The notes beneath the pieces are model-generated. The model made no database searches, was not told the DNA's origin, and saw only the letters and a list, made by a program, of their open reading frames with translations. The translations under genes and the position numbers were made by a program. Of a stretch of DNA of 64,000 nucleotides, positions 44,401 to 55,603 are shown one piece after another. Source of the DNA: Hydractinia symbiolongicarpus (Eukaryota > Cnidaria > Hydrozoa > Anthoathecata > Hydractiniidae); NCBI RefSeq assembly GCF_029227915.1, contig NC_079879.1, forward strand, positions 22,522,501-22,586,500. The letters are read 5' to 3'. The first letter of the stretch is position 1. Each line of letters starts with the position of its first letter.

Positions 44401-47400
44401 TTTTAATAAATGTTACACATACTTGGTTATTTAATACCACATTCTCGTTATCCATTTTTGAACGTAACACTTCAATCTCGTTCTCATGTTGTTTTATCAT
44501 CTTTTTTAAGATGGCCTCATTCTCCTCTTGCATTCTTTTCTGGAGATCACTTTGAGTAAGTCTAGTGAGCAAAATTGCAGTTGCACTTTAACCTCAATTT
44601 TCAGAACTGTCACAGGACCAAAATATAGTTTAAAATATCAAGGGTTTAAAAAAATGAAGATTTCAGATGAGAGAATTAGATTACAAGATTTAAAGAAACA
44701 GGAATCATCGTACTTTGCTTCTGACATGATGACAACATAAGAAATTTGTTAAGCTGAACAGAATTTGAAATTGTTTAGTTGTACTGTCATTTTGAAATTA
44801 TATAAAATATTTCCTATATAAAAGTTCGAAAAGTTCAGAAAGAAAAACTTCAAAAAATCGAAGTGTTTTTTTTTGAAAATTGAGCAGTTTAAAAATCTGA
44901 TGTTCAAAAAATATGCAAGTAAATCCACAGGCCTAAAAATTGTTACAGAATTCGAAACATCTGGTTTCCAAAAATCGTAAACGTTACATGCTACTATCGA
45001 GATTCTCTTGACTAAATCAAAATAAAATATTTAAGGAAAGTCAGTCACTTTACTTTCCATAATGGCATCATCACAACACTATTATATTGTTATACCTAAA
45101 TTTTTCCTTCCAATGTTCGTCTAAATGTTCTGTCTGTTCTTTAAATTTTGTCTGTAGATGTTCTTCTAATTCTTTCTTTTCCTGAATGAATCTGTCTTTT
45201 TCTTGATCTAAGCCACTCTAAAGTAAAATAAAATAAAATTTCGTTTTGTTTTGTTTTGTCAAAACTATTTTCAATAATTGTTGCACTAATATTCATTCAT
45301 TTTTTTCTTCATTTGTTCCTTCATTTAGCCATTCATTCATTTTTTCATTCATTCACTTACTTGAGAAGTAGTAGTTACACTGTTAATCAATAAAAGGGCA
45401 CTAAATGGAAGAGAATGCTACAGGAAGGGAATGCCACACAGGTAAGAATTTATAATAATTTCTTTACAATTTATTTCTTCAGTTTAACTACATTGCTGGA
45501 TGTATAAATGCAGGAGTGTGTCACTGGTAGCAAGTGCTATACAAAATACAAACTTCTTACCTTTAAAGAATCAAGTTGGGTTTGCAATCTATTACATTTT
45601 TCTTCTGAATCCATGCATAATTTCTTAACATTGGATAACTGTAATTTCAGATCAGTGTTGATATTTTTTGTATTGTTTAACTGATCTTCAAAATCTTTCA
45701 AATTCTTAGTTAAATTTTCTACTTCAGCATTGACACCTTTAAGCTGTTCTTGTAATTTATTAATTTCTGTATCTTTCTTTGCTATTACACTGTTTGTTTC
45801 ATTAAGAACATTTTCCCTTTCCTTAGCAAACTCTTCTAAAAGTTTACTTTGACTTTCTTGTAATATTTTTTCAGTTTCTTTTTTAAACTTTTTAATATTT
45901 CCAGTATGCTTATCCCTTTCATCTTGCAGTTCTTTAGCGTATCGTTTTTCTAAATCTTTGGCAGTGAAATTCTGCTGTTCCTTGCTTTCTTTCAACTTTA
46001 AAAGAAGTGCATCCAATTCCTTATTCTTCTCTTGTAATGTGGATTGTGTATTCTATATGGATATATACACAATATTAGCTACTATTAATAAAGGTTTATT
46101 ATTCCTTGATCATGATAGTTTAGTAGAAGAAAATTCAACAGGTCCAAAATGATGTTGACCATCAATAGTAAATCGCAATTCATTAACAATCAAGAACATC
46201 ATCATCATCATCATTCTCGGCTTAACGTCCGTTTTCCATGCTAGCATGGGTTGGACGGGGTATATTAATGACCCTCTTCCAATCTGATCTAGACTGTGTT
46301 AGATCTAAACTCAACTTCCTCTCTATCAAGTCTGTCCTTATAACCTCCTGCCAAGTCTTTCTCGGTCTGCCTCTGGGCTTTGCCCCAGGAACTATCAAGT
46401 CTCTACACTTTCTTACCCAATTATTCTCCTCCATTCTTTCCAGAAGTTCTTAACTATCTCTAACGATAGAGATAACAAGCTGTTAATTAGTAATAATTCA
46501 GTAATTAACATTTTTTTAAACCTGGACTGAAGTAACCTGGAAGGTAGTAACCTAATGAATTCACTGTAAACAAGAAATATAAATCTGTCCATGTTTACAG
46601 TGTTTTAATAAGAAGGCAAAAAAAAGTCTGTTATGACCTCCCAGATATAAAAAACATTTTTGAAGGACAGACAAGTAATACATCTTGCAAACCAAATTAT
46701 GGACACAGAAAAGGATTTCATGATGTTTATTTTTAATAATTAGGAATTTTTTTAAAAGGACTTTTTCGGTTTGCAAACATAACTGTTACCTTGTACATTG
46801 CTTCAGTCTGATCTTTTTCACCTGATATCTGCATGATTTTGTTGGTGATATTTTTATTTTTTTCTTGTAATAAAGAGAATTCTGTCTCAACAGTATGGAG
46901 TTTAGTTTGAACATCTGAAAGCTGTTTCTTTGTTGATTCACAAGTTTCTTTCAACTTTAACAAATCAGCTAAAATAAATTTTAAATACCCTGCAATATTT
47001 TGCTACAACACTAGGTAGGTATTTTCATTTCAGGAAATGTTGATAATTAATCAAATAAACAATTGAAGTAAGTAGGTAAGTAACGGGAAGTTTTAATGTC
47101 CTTAGGGATTCCATCCTAACAGTTGGCTTTTTCTCCCCTCCGACTGTAACTATGTTACATTACCACCAGAGATACGTATAGCATTGCTCTAACTTGCTTG
47201 CCTGCCACACAAGTAGATGGCACCAAACGGGCTGACAACACTGCATTTAAAGTGAGCTGAAGTGGGGACTCGAACCTGAAACCTTATGATTACAAGTCGA
47301 ATGCGCTACCACTACAACTTAAAAACTTAATAAATAACAATGCAACATTAAAAATTTGATTAAAGGCATCATTTAATTTTTGGAGCTCACTAAGTCATTC

Positions 47401-48593
47401 CCAAACCTGCATAATTATTTCTTTAAGAAAAATTCATTTTTATTCTTGTAAAACATATGCAAAAATTTTAAGGCGGATATTCTCAATTAAAATATATAAA
47501 AATATATACCATCTTTTCTGTTTACTTTAAGTAATGTATCTTCTCTCAGTGTTTCAAATTTCGACTTGTACTCAGCCAGCTCTCTCATTATACTTTCCAT
47601 TTTAGTTTTTTTCATTGTTATGATATCCGTTAACTCTGTAATTGTTTTGCTTTTATCATCAACCATAGCCACAGAATTTTCACATTTTAAGTTTAACTCT
47701 GAAATCCGTTTCTCAAGAGATGTACAATCATTTTGATACTTTTCAATTAAGCTTTCTGAATCTTCCACCTTTCTCTCCAAAAAACGTATTCGATTATTTA
47801 AATCTGACTTTGCAAGTTCTAAATTATTTGTCAATAAAGATTTTTCATGTTCAAGTTTCTCCTTATCTTCATTTTTTAGTGTAATGAGTTCAATCTCTTT
47901 TTCATAAAAACTTTTCAGTTTTGCATATTTGTTTTCGTATTCACTGTTCATTTCTTGCTTTTCAGTTATCCATTGTGCTTGTAAAATATTAAATTCATTT
48001 TTTTGCTTGTTTATCTCATATTCATACGTTGCTTTAGCATCTGTCACAGCTAAAATGTCTTTCTCGTGTGATATTGACATTTGCTTTATTTCATTAAGAT
48101 ATTTTGCTCTTATCTCTTCCGTTAGTTGTTTTTTCTTACTTTCAATTTCATTTTGAAATGATTTAAATGAATTTACCAGCTCATCATAGTATCTCTTTTG
48201 TTCCAAAAATTTGTTTTGCAAAATTAAATATTTGTTTTCGTAGTCACTTTGTAGTTGTTTTTCGTGCAAAGTTGCTTTTTCCAGCTGTGACTCAAGAACA
48301 TTTTGCAATCTCGAATTATCCCCCCTTAAATCTTTTACTAAATCTTGCAGGTGTATAAATTCCTTTTCTTTTCCCAATAGATTTTGTGATTGATTCTTAA
48401 ACTTTAGGACCTTGCTTTTACACTCCAGTATTATTCTTTTAATATCATTTTCATGGCTTTCCTTGAGTTTTTGCATCATAATGTCTTGTTCTTCAGCTCG
48501 AGAGTTTAGCGTGTAAATCACCTTAGTTAATTGTGCAATTTTTTTGCAAATCTTAGTATGCATCTCTATTGGAATTTCAGTGCTTTCATTCAT
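38459..48593 (-). CDS. FAM184A/B homologue: FAM184-like coiled-coil protein, ten coding exons
   Basis: Exons: 48593-47510, 46968-46790, 46052-45561, 45217-45096, 44561-44423, 43366-43154, 42513-42360, 42040-41913, 41226-41042 and 38711-38459. All joins keep phase at GT/AG sites and give about 982 residues. The N terminus (EMHTKICKKIAQLTKVIYTLN) and C terminus (LYRLELVNREENFNKVF, NIGFMNPL) match vertebrate FAM184A closely; the rest is long coiled coil. Function is poorly known. An acceptor at 48608 shows a 5' UTR intron. Two blocks present in vertebrates, before exon 9 and before exon 10, were not found. A donor-like gtaag at 38482 leaves open a further 3' exon; otherwise the stop is at 38459. 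AATAAA-like sequence lies near 37900. Confidence 0.85.
38708..39680 (+). repeat. Repeat block shared with 11290-12255 and 14664-14835
   Basis: It fills part of the last FAM184 intron and touches the exon 10 acceptor (caagcctacggagaaaagc). This copy is not interrupted by the 2.4-kb TIR element. No coding sequence. Confidence 0.8.
39839..40360. repeat. About 130-bp tandem repeat, four units
   Basis: Units begin aaatgtcattttaggccaaaa at about 39840, 39972, 40100 and 40230, with a fifth partial start near 40358. Intronic to the FAM184 gene. The third and fourth units are almost identical. Confidence 0.9.
41630..41868 (-). repeat. tRNA-derived SINE, family 2
   Basis: On the minus strand it begins ctcctggcattttggtagagcatacgc, with A-box-like tggtagagcat and B-box-like gggtttaaaccc about 35 bases on, followed by a tRNA-unrelated body to about 41630. 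Intronic to FAM184. The tRNA part cannot fold as a full tRNA, so it is not annotated as a tRNA gene. Confidence 0.65.
45285..45360. repeat. ATTC microsatellite
   Basis: Runs of (attc)n and cttcattt in a FAM184 intron; imperfect. Confidence 0.75.
46197..46452 (-). mobile_element. LINE 3' end fragment with GAT tail
   Basis: A minus-strand frame of 70 residues (46222-46434) has GRPRKTWQEVIRTDL and ends RPTHASMENGR, the C terminus seen in many invertebrate non-LTR reverse transcriptase polyproteins. It is followed by a (gat)n tail on the minus strand (46197-46216). It is 5'-truncated near 46450, as typical for LINE insertion. Located in the FAM184 intron between exons 2 and 3, in the gene's orientation. 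Confidence 0.75.
47066..47328 (-). repeat. tRNA-Thr-derived SINE (family 1), fuller copy
   Basis: On the minus strand: tagtggtagcgcattcg (A box), cttgtaat (TGT loop), ggttcgagtcc (B box), then the body with ggtgccatct, tggcaggcaagcaa, atacgtatctctggtgg, gttaggatggaat, ending cattaaaacttcccgttactta. Intronic to FAM184 between exons 1 and 2. Better preserved than the copy at 264. Confidence 0.8.
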
Positions 48594-49564
48594 TGTAATT
48601 TATTTTTCTAAAATAAAAAAGCAATTGTTATAATGACGTATGATCAAGCTAGCTCAGAAAAAGATGATTAAAAAATTTTTAAAAAGAAAAAAACCCATTA
48701 AATTATAAATTTAAAGTTAAGTACAAGTTTAAGAAGAAGTTGACTCAAAAATTATTATTTTTTGTTATTTCATAAAAACAAAAAAAGTCAAGAAATTTTT
48801 AGTATACTTCTAACTTCCTAACTAAAAAAAACTTAAAAAACTTGACCCCCTTGAAAATAAAAAAGGATGATTGGTCCTGCAAATAGAAAACTTGTTAAAG
48901 AATTACATATGTCATTAAACTAAGAAAATAGCATGCTTGGTGACAATAAGAAAACAGCAAATATGTCAGTATGCTGAAAATGGAGCAAGCTACGTATTAA
49001 AAGATTAGGGTTCGCTCTTTCTAGAAATTTTTTATCTACCACATGAACCAATGCAAAGAAAAATGTGATGGTAAGGTATTGCTAAATTTGTCACTCTCTA
49101 CTTTTATTCCACCTTCACTTATTCACCAAAGAAGAGTAGCCAAGTATTATTTCTTTGAAACCAGTAAAAAACATTGTGAGGTGCAGGAAATGTGTTCCCT
49201 ATCTTATTAACGACACATAACAGGATTACTCTTCAGCCGATTTACCTGTCTCTGTAAGGCCTATACATAAATAAATTTAGAATATTATAATGCAAGAATA
49301 TTTAGGATGGTAATAAAAAGTAATCAATAAGAAACTGACTTGTTAGTGACACTGTCCTTTAAAGGTAGGTAAGAGCTCTCACATTATGCCCCTCTACCAA
49401 AGTTTTCTGAAGGTTTTCTTTTATGAGTATAATTGGGGTAAAATTTCGGGGCAGGATTTTATGCAACCAGATTCTAAAAGTTAGTTCATTTATTGTTGCA
49501 TATAGGTAGATTTTTTTCTCTCCTTGCAATGTTTTCTTTTTGCATTTGATTAACATCAATATCG

Positions 49565-49800
49565 TTCTTTTCGTTTTCTACGATTCTCTTTTTATGATTT
49601 TTAAACGATCTACGGCAATCTCTTAGCTTCTATGATGCCATTTTCTTGATTTTTAAACGATCTATGGCGATCTTTTCGTTTTCTACAATCCTGTTTTCAT
49701 GATTTTTAAACGATCTACAGCGATCTTTTCGTTTTCTACGATCCCATTTTCATGATTTTTAAACGATCTACAACGATATTTTTACTTTCTACAATGCCGT
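49565..49800. repeat. About 52-bp tandem repeat, 4-5 units
   Basis: gatttttaaacgatctac recurs at about 49596, 49648, 49701 and 49753, preceded by tcgttttctacgatcc-like sequence. Confidence 0.85.
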
Positions 49801-50332
49801 GGAGACAATCGCTTCTTAGACCTTAGATAAAAAAACCAATTAAAATAAACGAAGTTCGTATAATGAAACGAACTTTATAATTGTTAAAAATATTTCAATA
49901 TAAAGACTAGCTAGATAATAGTCCAATTATAATAAACGAAATTCGTCTTTAAAAATGATACGAACTTTACTTTAAATGCTACAAACTTTATACAAACTTG
50001 TAATTTTGATGATACGAAAAAGTTTAAAAGTTTTTGATACGAATTATACGAACTACATACAAACATTTTGAGACGGTCCCTAACCAAACATCCTTGTTAT
50101 AATCAGCCATACTCAATTTTTTGATTGGGGAATCACCTCCCTGCGCTCTTTCCTGTTGGGTTTTTATAGAAGCAAGATGTTTCCCTGATGTTTTTTGTAT
50201 TTTGCGATATCAGTAACTGTTCATAAACAGAAATTCAGTGTCAGAACAACTTTACCTCTACAAATAGCTCAGTTTTTTTCATTAAAATACATTAGCTCGT
50301 CTTGGAAATGCAAGTGTGTTTACATACGACTG

Positions 50333-50382
50333 TTAGGTACGACCTAGGTACGACTGTTAGGTACGGCTATTAGGTACGGTAA
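50333..50382. repeat. Short tandem repeat ttaggtacgact
   Basis: Four imperfect copies of gttaggtacgact/gctattaggtacgg. Confidence 0.8.
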
Positions 50383-52980
50383 GCTTTACCTAGCTAGCTG
50401 TTTTGTGTGCCTGTCGTCGTGTGTCAGGAAAAGCAAAACAGTGCGAGCATATATAGCGGCGGAAGAAGCTACCTAGTGCTGACGTGTATAAAGCCAGATA
50501 TAAAAATTAAAAAAATCTAGATATTAATGGATAGTTTCATATTAACCAACATAACATAACACGAATTTTATTTGTTGACATCGTGGTGGGAAGCGCAACT
50601 ATTTGTCACATTGCAGCTTCTTCTACCATTATTTGTTTGAATTATAACTCTTTGACTACACTTTTCTATTGGTCATTGATTAAAACCTTGCAGACGCGGC
50701 CATGTTTACGGAAACTGTAACACACACAAACAGAACACGGCAGAGGAAGACACAAACAGAAACAACTTTGAAAATGTTTTTACTTGTTTTTCTAGATTTG
50801 ACAGAATTTTCTTACAGTTTTCTTACAAGACACACAGGGTTCCACTTGATACCCCATTCACCCCTTAATAGCTCGGTAACCTCTCACCTCAAAAAAACCT
50901 TTTGCTCGTATATCATATCGTAGTAGTATAGATGATGTTTAAAGCTTCTTAGGCTATATAGCTACCTCCCACGTTTAAAAAAGTTTATCTTATCCTGTTT
51001 ATACTATGTTGAGAATTAGTAATTTAACATTTATTAAGTAAAATTAAGGATTAGCTACATAAATGTGGCATTATATTTGCTTTTTATCGAAATAAAGGAA
51101 ATATAAAAATATAAAGCCACATTTTTTTTGTGTTTTACTACATTTTACTACATTCCTTGTCAGAAAGCTGCCATTTTTGTGATATTTTTTTTTTGGAATG
51201 AACTCAGTTTGACATCATCTCCTGGATGGCAGGTAAGGCTCCTTGAACATATGTTCATTGATTGAAACTTGGATCAAAAGAAGAAGAGTAAATCATTACA
51301 ATTGGCTTTAATTTTGCGAATAATTATAAAATGTATTCTTATCATATTCGGCGATTCGGTTCAGCTTTGTTGCCATAGTGATGATTGAAATTTTGCTTAA
51401 TTAACGAATCGCATTTGTGCTACATCCGCTATTTTTTAAATTTCTCTGGGTGAAAACAAGTTAGTTGGTAGGGGGTAGAATGCTAAAAAATGTGGTAATG
51501 GAAAAATAATTAGATAACGAAAGGTAACCGCAATAAAAATCTATCTGGAATGATGCTTAGCTATCTAGATTTTGCTCTTATCTTTTCTCAAACTTTTTAA
51601 CATTGTTCTTAAAACTCCAAAATGTGTCTAGCTCTGCATTCTCTTCACCTAAAGTACAGAAACTTTTCACCTCCAAAAAATGTTCTGACGTCAAACCAAC
51701 TCACTGAATATACATACCTTTTCGCAATAAGAAGCCTTCCAAACAGGTCAGAAACAATGAGCTGCATGAACTCAATAATAGAGTCAATACTCTTCCAAAT
51801 TGAGTTCTAATATAAGATGGATACTTTTTACCAGATGTTTTGGTCAACACTGGCAGAAAGCCTGTGGCAATTCTTAATCTCAGCCCACCTGGTCTTTGCG
51901 TTTCAGTACAGACTCTGTGCAAATACTGATATAGGTGCGTGCCCTTCTTTTACGTTGCACTGTTTGCATGTTTTTTTATAAGATAAAGAAATTTCTAACC
52001 AGGCGGGTCATTATTCTTATTTATTATTTGGTTATTATTCTTTAAGGTTTTAAACAATACACACACCTATTGTTTTGACCTTTAAATCACAGCGTGATAT
52101 TCTTATAAAAGAAAAAGCATTTATATTGATATGCAGGGAATGTATAGCATTCTTTTGATATTAAGGATAAAATGCATACTTGTTGTTTCCTTCTTTTGTT
52201 TTTATATTACATGGAGCTAAATGAACATTTAGCTCATGTTAATTGTGGTGACTGCAGTAATGTCTCGGTTGCCTTGTACTTACCAATGTTCTTAGGATCA
52301 AATATAAGGAAACTTTACTTGAAACAATATTGGTCAATACAGGATGGGAGACTTGCCTCGCCTACCAGCTTTAAGATGCCTCGCTTATTAGGACAGGCCT
52401 ATAAATACCTGTATATTACCCATTTCAAGTTTGGCTCTGCAAACAACCAGTTAGAGCTAAAGATTCCCACCCGCCCTCCCTATACTATTCATAATGCTGT
52501 GTAGGGTTTGCCAAACTAACAACAATTTTGTTTTGTTTTATGTGATGTCACTCGGTCAACCAATGCGGAGTATCATTGCCTCATCACCACATAGCGTTCG
52601 TCACCGCAACCATTGTTAAAGACACAGTTATCCGAGTTCAGTATATGACTGGTTTAAAATGGCTTATCGCTCACGCATCAACAAAGATGGAGACACTTGC
52701 TCTAGCTGCATGGTTTCCTTGAACAACTATTTGGCTAGCAGTGTTGTCAAGGTTTTAGTCCAGCAGTGGGAGCAAGAGTCCTGGCTAATTACACATTGCG
52801 CGTTTCAACTGATGGGGATGTCGGGCTTCCTAAGTCAGCCAGAAGTTTGGACAGATACACGTGTGTGGCCTGTTGATTATATCATTACTTGATATTATTA
52901 CTGTATGCTATTATTAATTTATAATATTATTATTATTTATATTGAAGAATAGAAGAGAATAATGAGATGTGAGGAAGTAA

Positions 52981-53560
52981 TGCCGTGGGAGACATTCACA
53001 ATTGCAGTGCAGCCAAGATGTGCATGTCATTGTGAGTGTGTCATACCATTAAAGTGCATTATGACGAAGAGAATAATGAGATATGCTGTGGTAGACATTC
53101 AAGCTTGTCGTACCATTGAAGTGCATATGTAATGCCGTGGGAGACATTCAAGCTTGTCGTTCCATTGAAGTGCATTATGATGAAATGATGATGAAATGCC
53201 GTGGTAGACATTCAAGCTTGTCGTACCATTGAAGTGCATTGTGACAGCAGAATAATGAGATATGCCGTGGGAGACATTCAAGCTTGTCGTACCATTGAAG
53301 TGCATATGATGAAATTAATGCAGTGGGGGACATTCAAGCTTGTCCTACCATTGAAGTGCATTATGATGAAATGCCGTGGGAGACACTCACAATGGAGTGC
53401 AGCCTAGATTGCATGTCATTGGGAGTGGGTCATACCATTGAAGTGCATTATGATGAAGAGAAGAACGAGATATGTCATGGGAGACACTCACAACGGAGTG
53501 CAGCCAAGATGTACGTGTCATTGTGAGTGTCTCATACCATTTAAGTGCATATGCTGGGGT
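52981..53560. repeat. Diverged minisatellite (about 55-65 bp units)
   Basis: Core gccgtgggagacattcaagcttgtcgtaccattgaagtgcat repeats about nine times with linkers of tgatgaaat or gagaataatgagatat. Two unit subtypes alternate (cattcaagcttgtcg and cactcacaa.ggagtgcagcc). Confidence 0.88.
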
Positions 53561-55603
53561 TAGTGCTGTTTTTGTATCTGCACATGTATCTGTCCTGCCT
53601 GTTATTGTTTAATCTTATTGCCTGGCATCACAATCCATGACCCAAATATACAATTGCGTTCCAATGCGAAGGATGTTGTATAAATTTATTTCATAATACA
53701 ATGTTCTCTACTATTATGATGTGTTTTTACTGAGGAACCCGGACAATTAATTTATGTTTATTTGTTTTTTGTGTCATGTACCCATTTTGTCCTCATATAA
53801 AAAATACAATGGGTGCCTGGGACAAGGTTCCGTGAATTTCAGGTCCAGGTGCTAGGCTGCACCCAGCACATTACAGCTTTGCCCAGGTGTTTTTGTGTGT
53901 TTACTCACGTTGTTGTGATGATCAATGCTGCCGATAATTTATTGCTTGTCCTCTCGTATCTAGTGCTTTTTGTGAAAGGAAACATGGAAAAAGAGGCCTT
54001 TAGGAGAAAAAAAACGCAAAATAATATATACAAGGTACTTAAAAAAGAGAAGACACACACATCCTTTTTATAAGAACACAAGCCTTCGATATTTTTGCCT
54101 TATTTGATATGATATAAAATCCCATGAGATGAGGGCACATGACAAAATTCAAACTCAAATCTTGGTAGATAAAGAACTCAGAGGTCTACTACAGTCTCAC
54201 TAAATCTATACGACTCCACTACATGACATGTGTAAAGGTCAGAACCATCAGTGTATAATGTTGCAAGCTATAAATGTTGTGCAGAGTTCAAATAAATAAA
54301 ACAAAAAAATGCAACCCAACGGTGCAACAGTGTGCGGGGGCAAATGAATTTTGCTGCTCTACATCCCCCCTATTTTTAAACTAATTTTAAGTAATTTTTA
54401 TGTTTTAGGACCGCTTGATCAAACAAACAAAAGTAACGATGCTTTTTTTTCTTATTGATAGGCCTGAGTCTCGTTATTATAATCTGTTAAGTTCAGTTTT
54501 AACATATCTTATTAAAACTTGGTCAATATAATTACAGGGGGTCAAAAAATTGAATTTTTTTTTAAAGAAGAGAGTTTTTTAAAATGTTGGTGTATATATA
54601 GTTCATATTATGGATATACCTATGAACAACTATATTTTTGATGTAGAAATAAAATGCACAATAGAAAAATGGGAATCTACTTCGTTTAGTTCTTTATTTG
54701 ATATTGTGACAAACTCAGGCAATATCCAAGCTTATACAATCCTTCAAATAATTAAAGGGATCTCAATGTGATAAATGCTGGACTGTGTAATAGATTTTTT
54801 TAAAATTCATTGAAACGCTCTTTTTGTTTTAAATATATCTGCTTTACATTTAAGGTCACAGTAACCCTTTTAAATGATATGAAAAAACATAATCAGTTAA
54901 GGTATATTGTACTATAACACTCTTATTACAAGTTTATAGCTATACATATAATGCTATTAACCCTTAAAATTTTCAGCTTTAACAATTCCCTTTTAAACTT
55001 AGAATCTCTTGAATAATTATATAATTGATTATTTCTGCGAAATATATTGCTATGCGCTTGTAAAAGTATACAAAAAGGATTATGTAATTATTAAGGTGAT
55101 ATGTTAAAGGGAACCTGAGGTATAAAATGATGTTGGACTTATATTATAGAGCTTAAAAAGTTGATTGACAAATCTTTTTAAATTTTCAAAAAGCTCTTCT
55201 CGTTTTCAAGATATTTGCATTTAAAGAATTTCAGATTTAATTATGCTCCATAAATTATGATGTCACATTTAAGTAATAGCAAATTTTGATATTTTTTGTC
55301 ATTAGTAATTTAAGACCTGTTAAGGGATGTGTGTTTAAACTGTATTAATGCATAGATATTATAAAGGGGGGATTTAGAGTCAGCAAAAAGTCTTATTATG
55401 TTACAGAATTTAATTTTGCAAATTTTTAAATTTTAATTTTTTTGCAAAGTTTTCTTCCTGAAAGAATTTCTTACAATAATCAGGAGATTTATAGTGTATG
55501 TATGATCTGTACTTATTTGATTTGTAATTATATTTTGTTATAGATGAAATTAAAAGTTATGACACATGGGTACTAGAAGAAATGATAAATTCATAATTTT
55601 GCA

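Larger units (their letters stand above)
48601..55603. other. Intergenic between FAM184 and MGAT2
   Basis: Contains the 5' UTR/promoter side of FAM184 on the left and the MGAT2 upstream region on the right; no other gene recognised. Short frames at 52172-52504 and 52659-52892 have no family similarity. Tandem repeats occur at 49565-49800, 50333-50382 and 52981-53560. Confidence 0.6.

Noticed and set aside
52172-52892. Two open frames of 110 and 77 codons
   Set aside because: No similarity recognised, no splice context, and composition like surrounding non-coding DNA.
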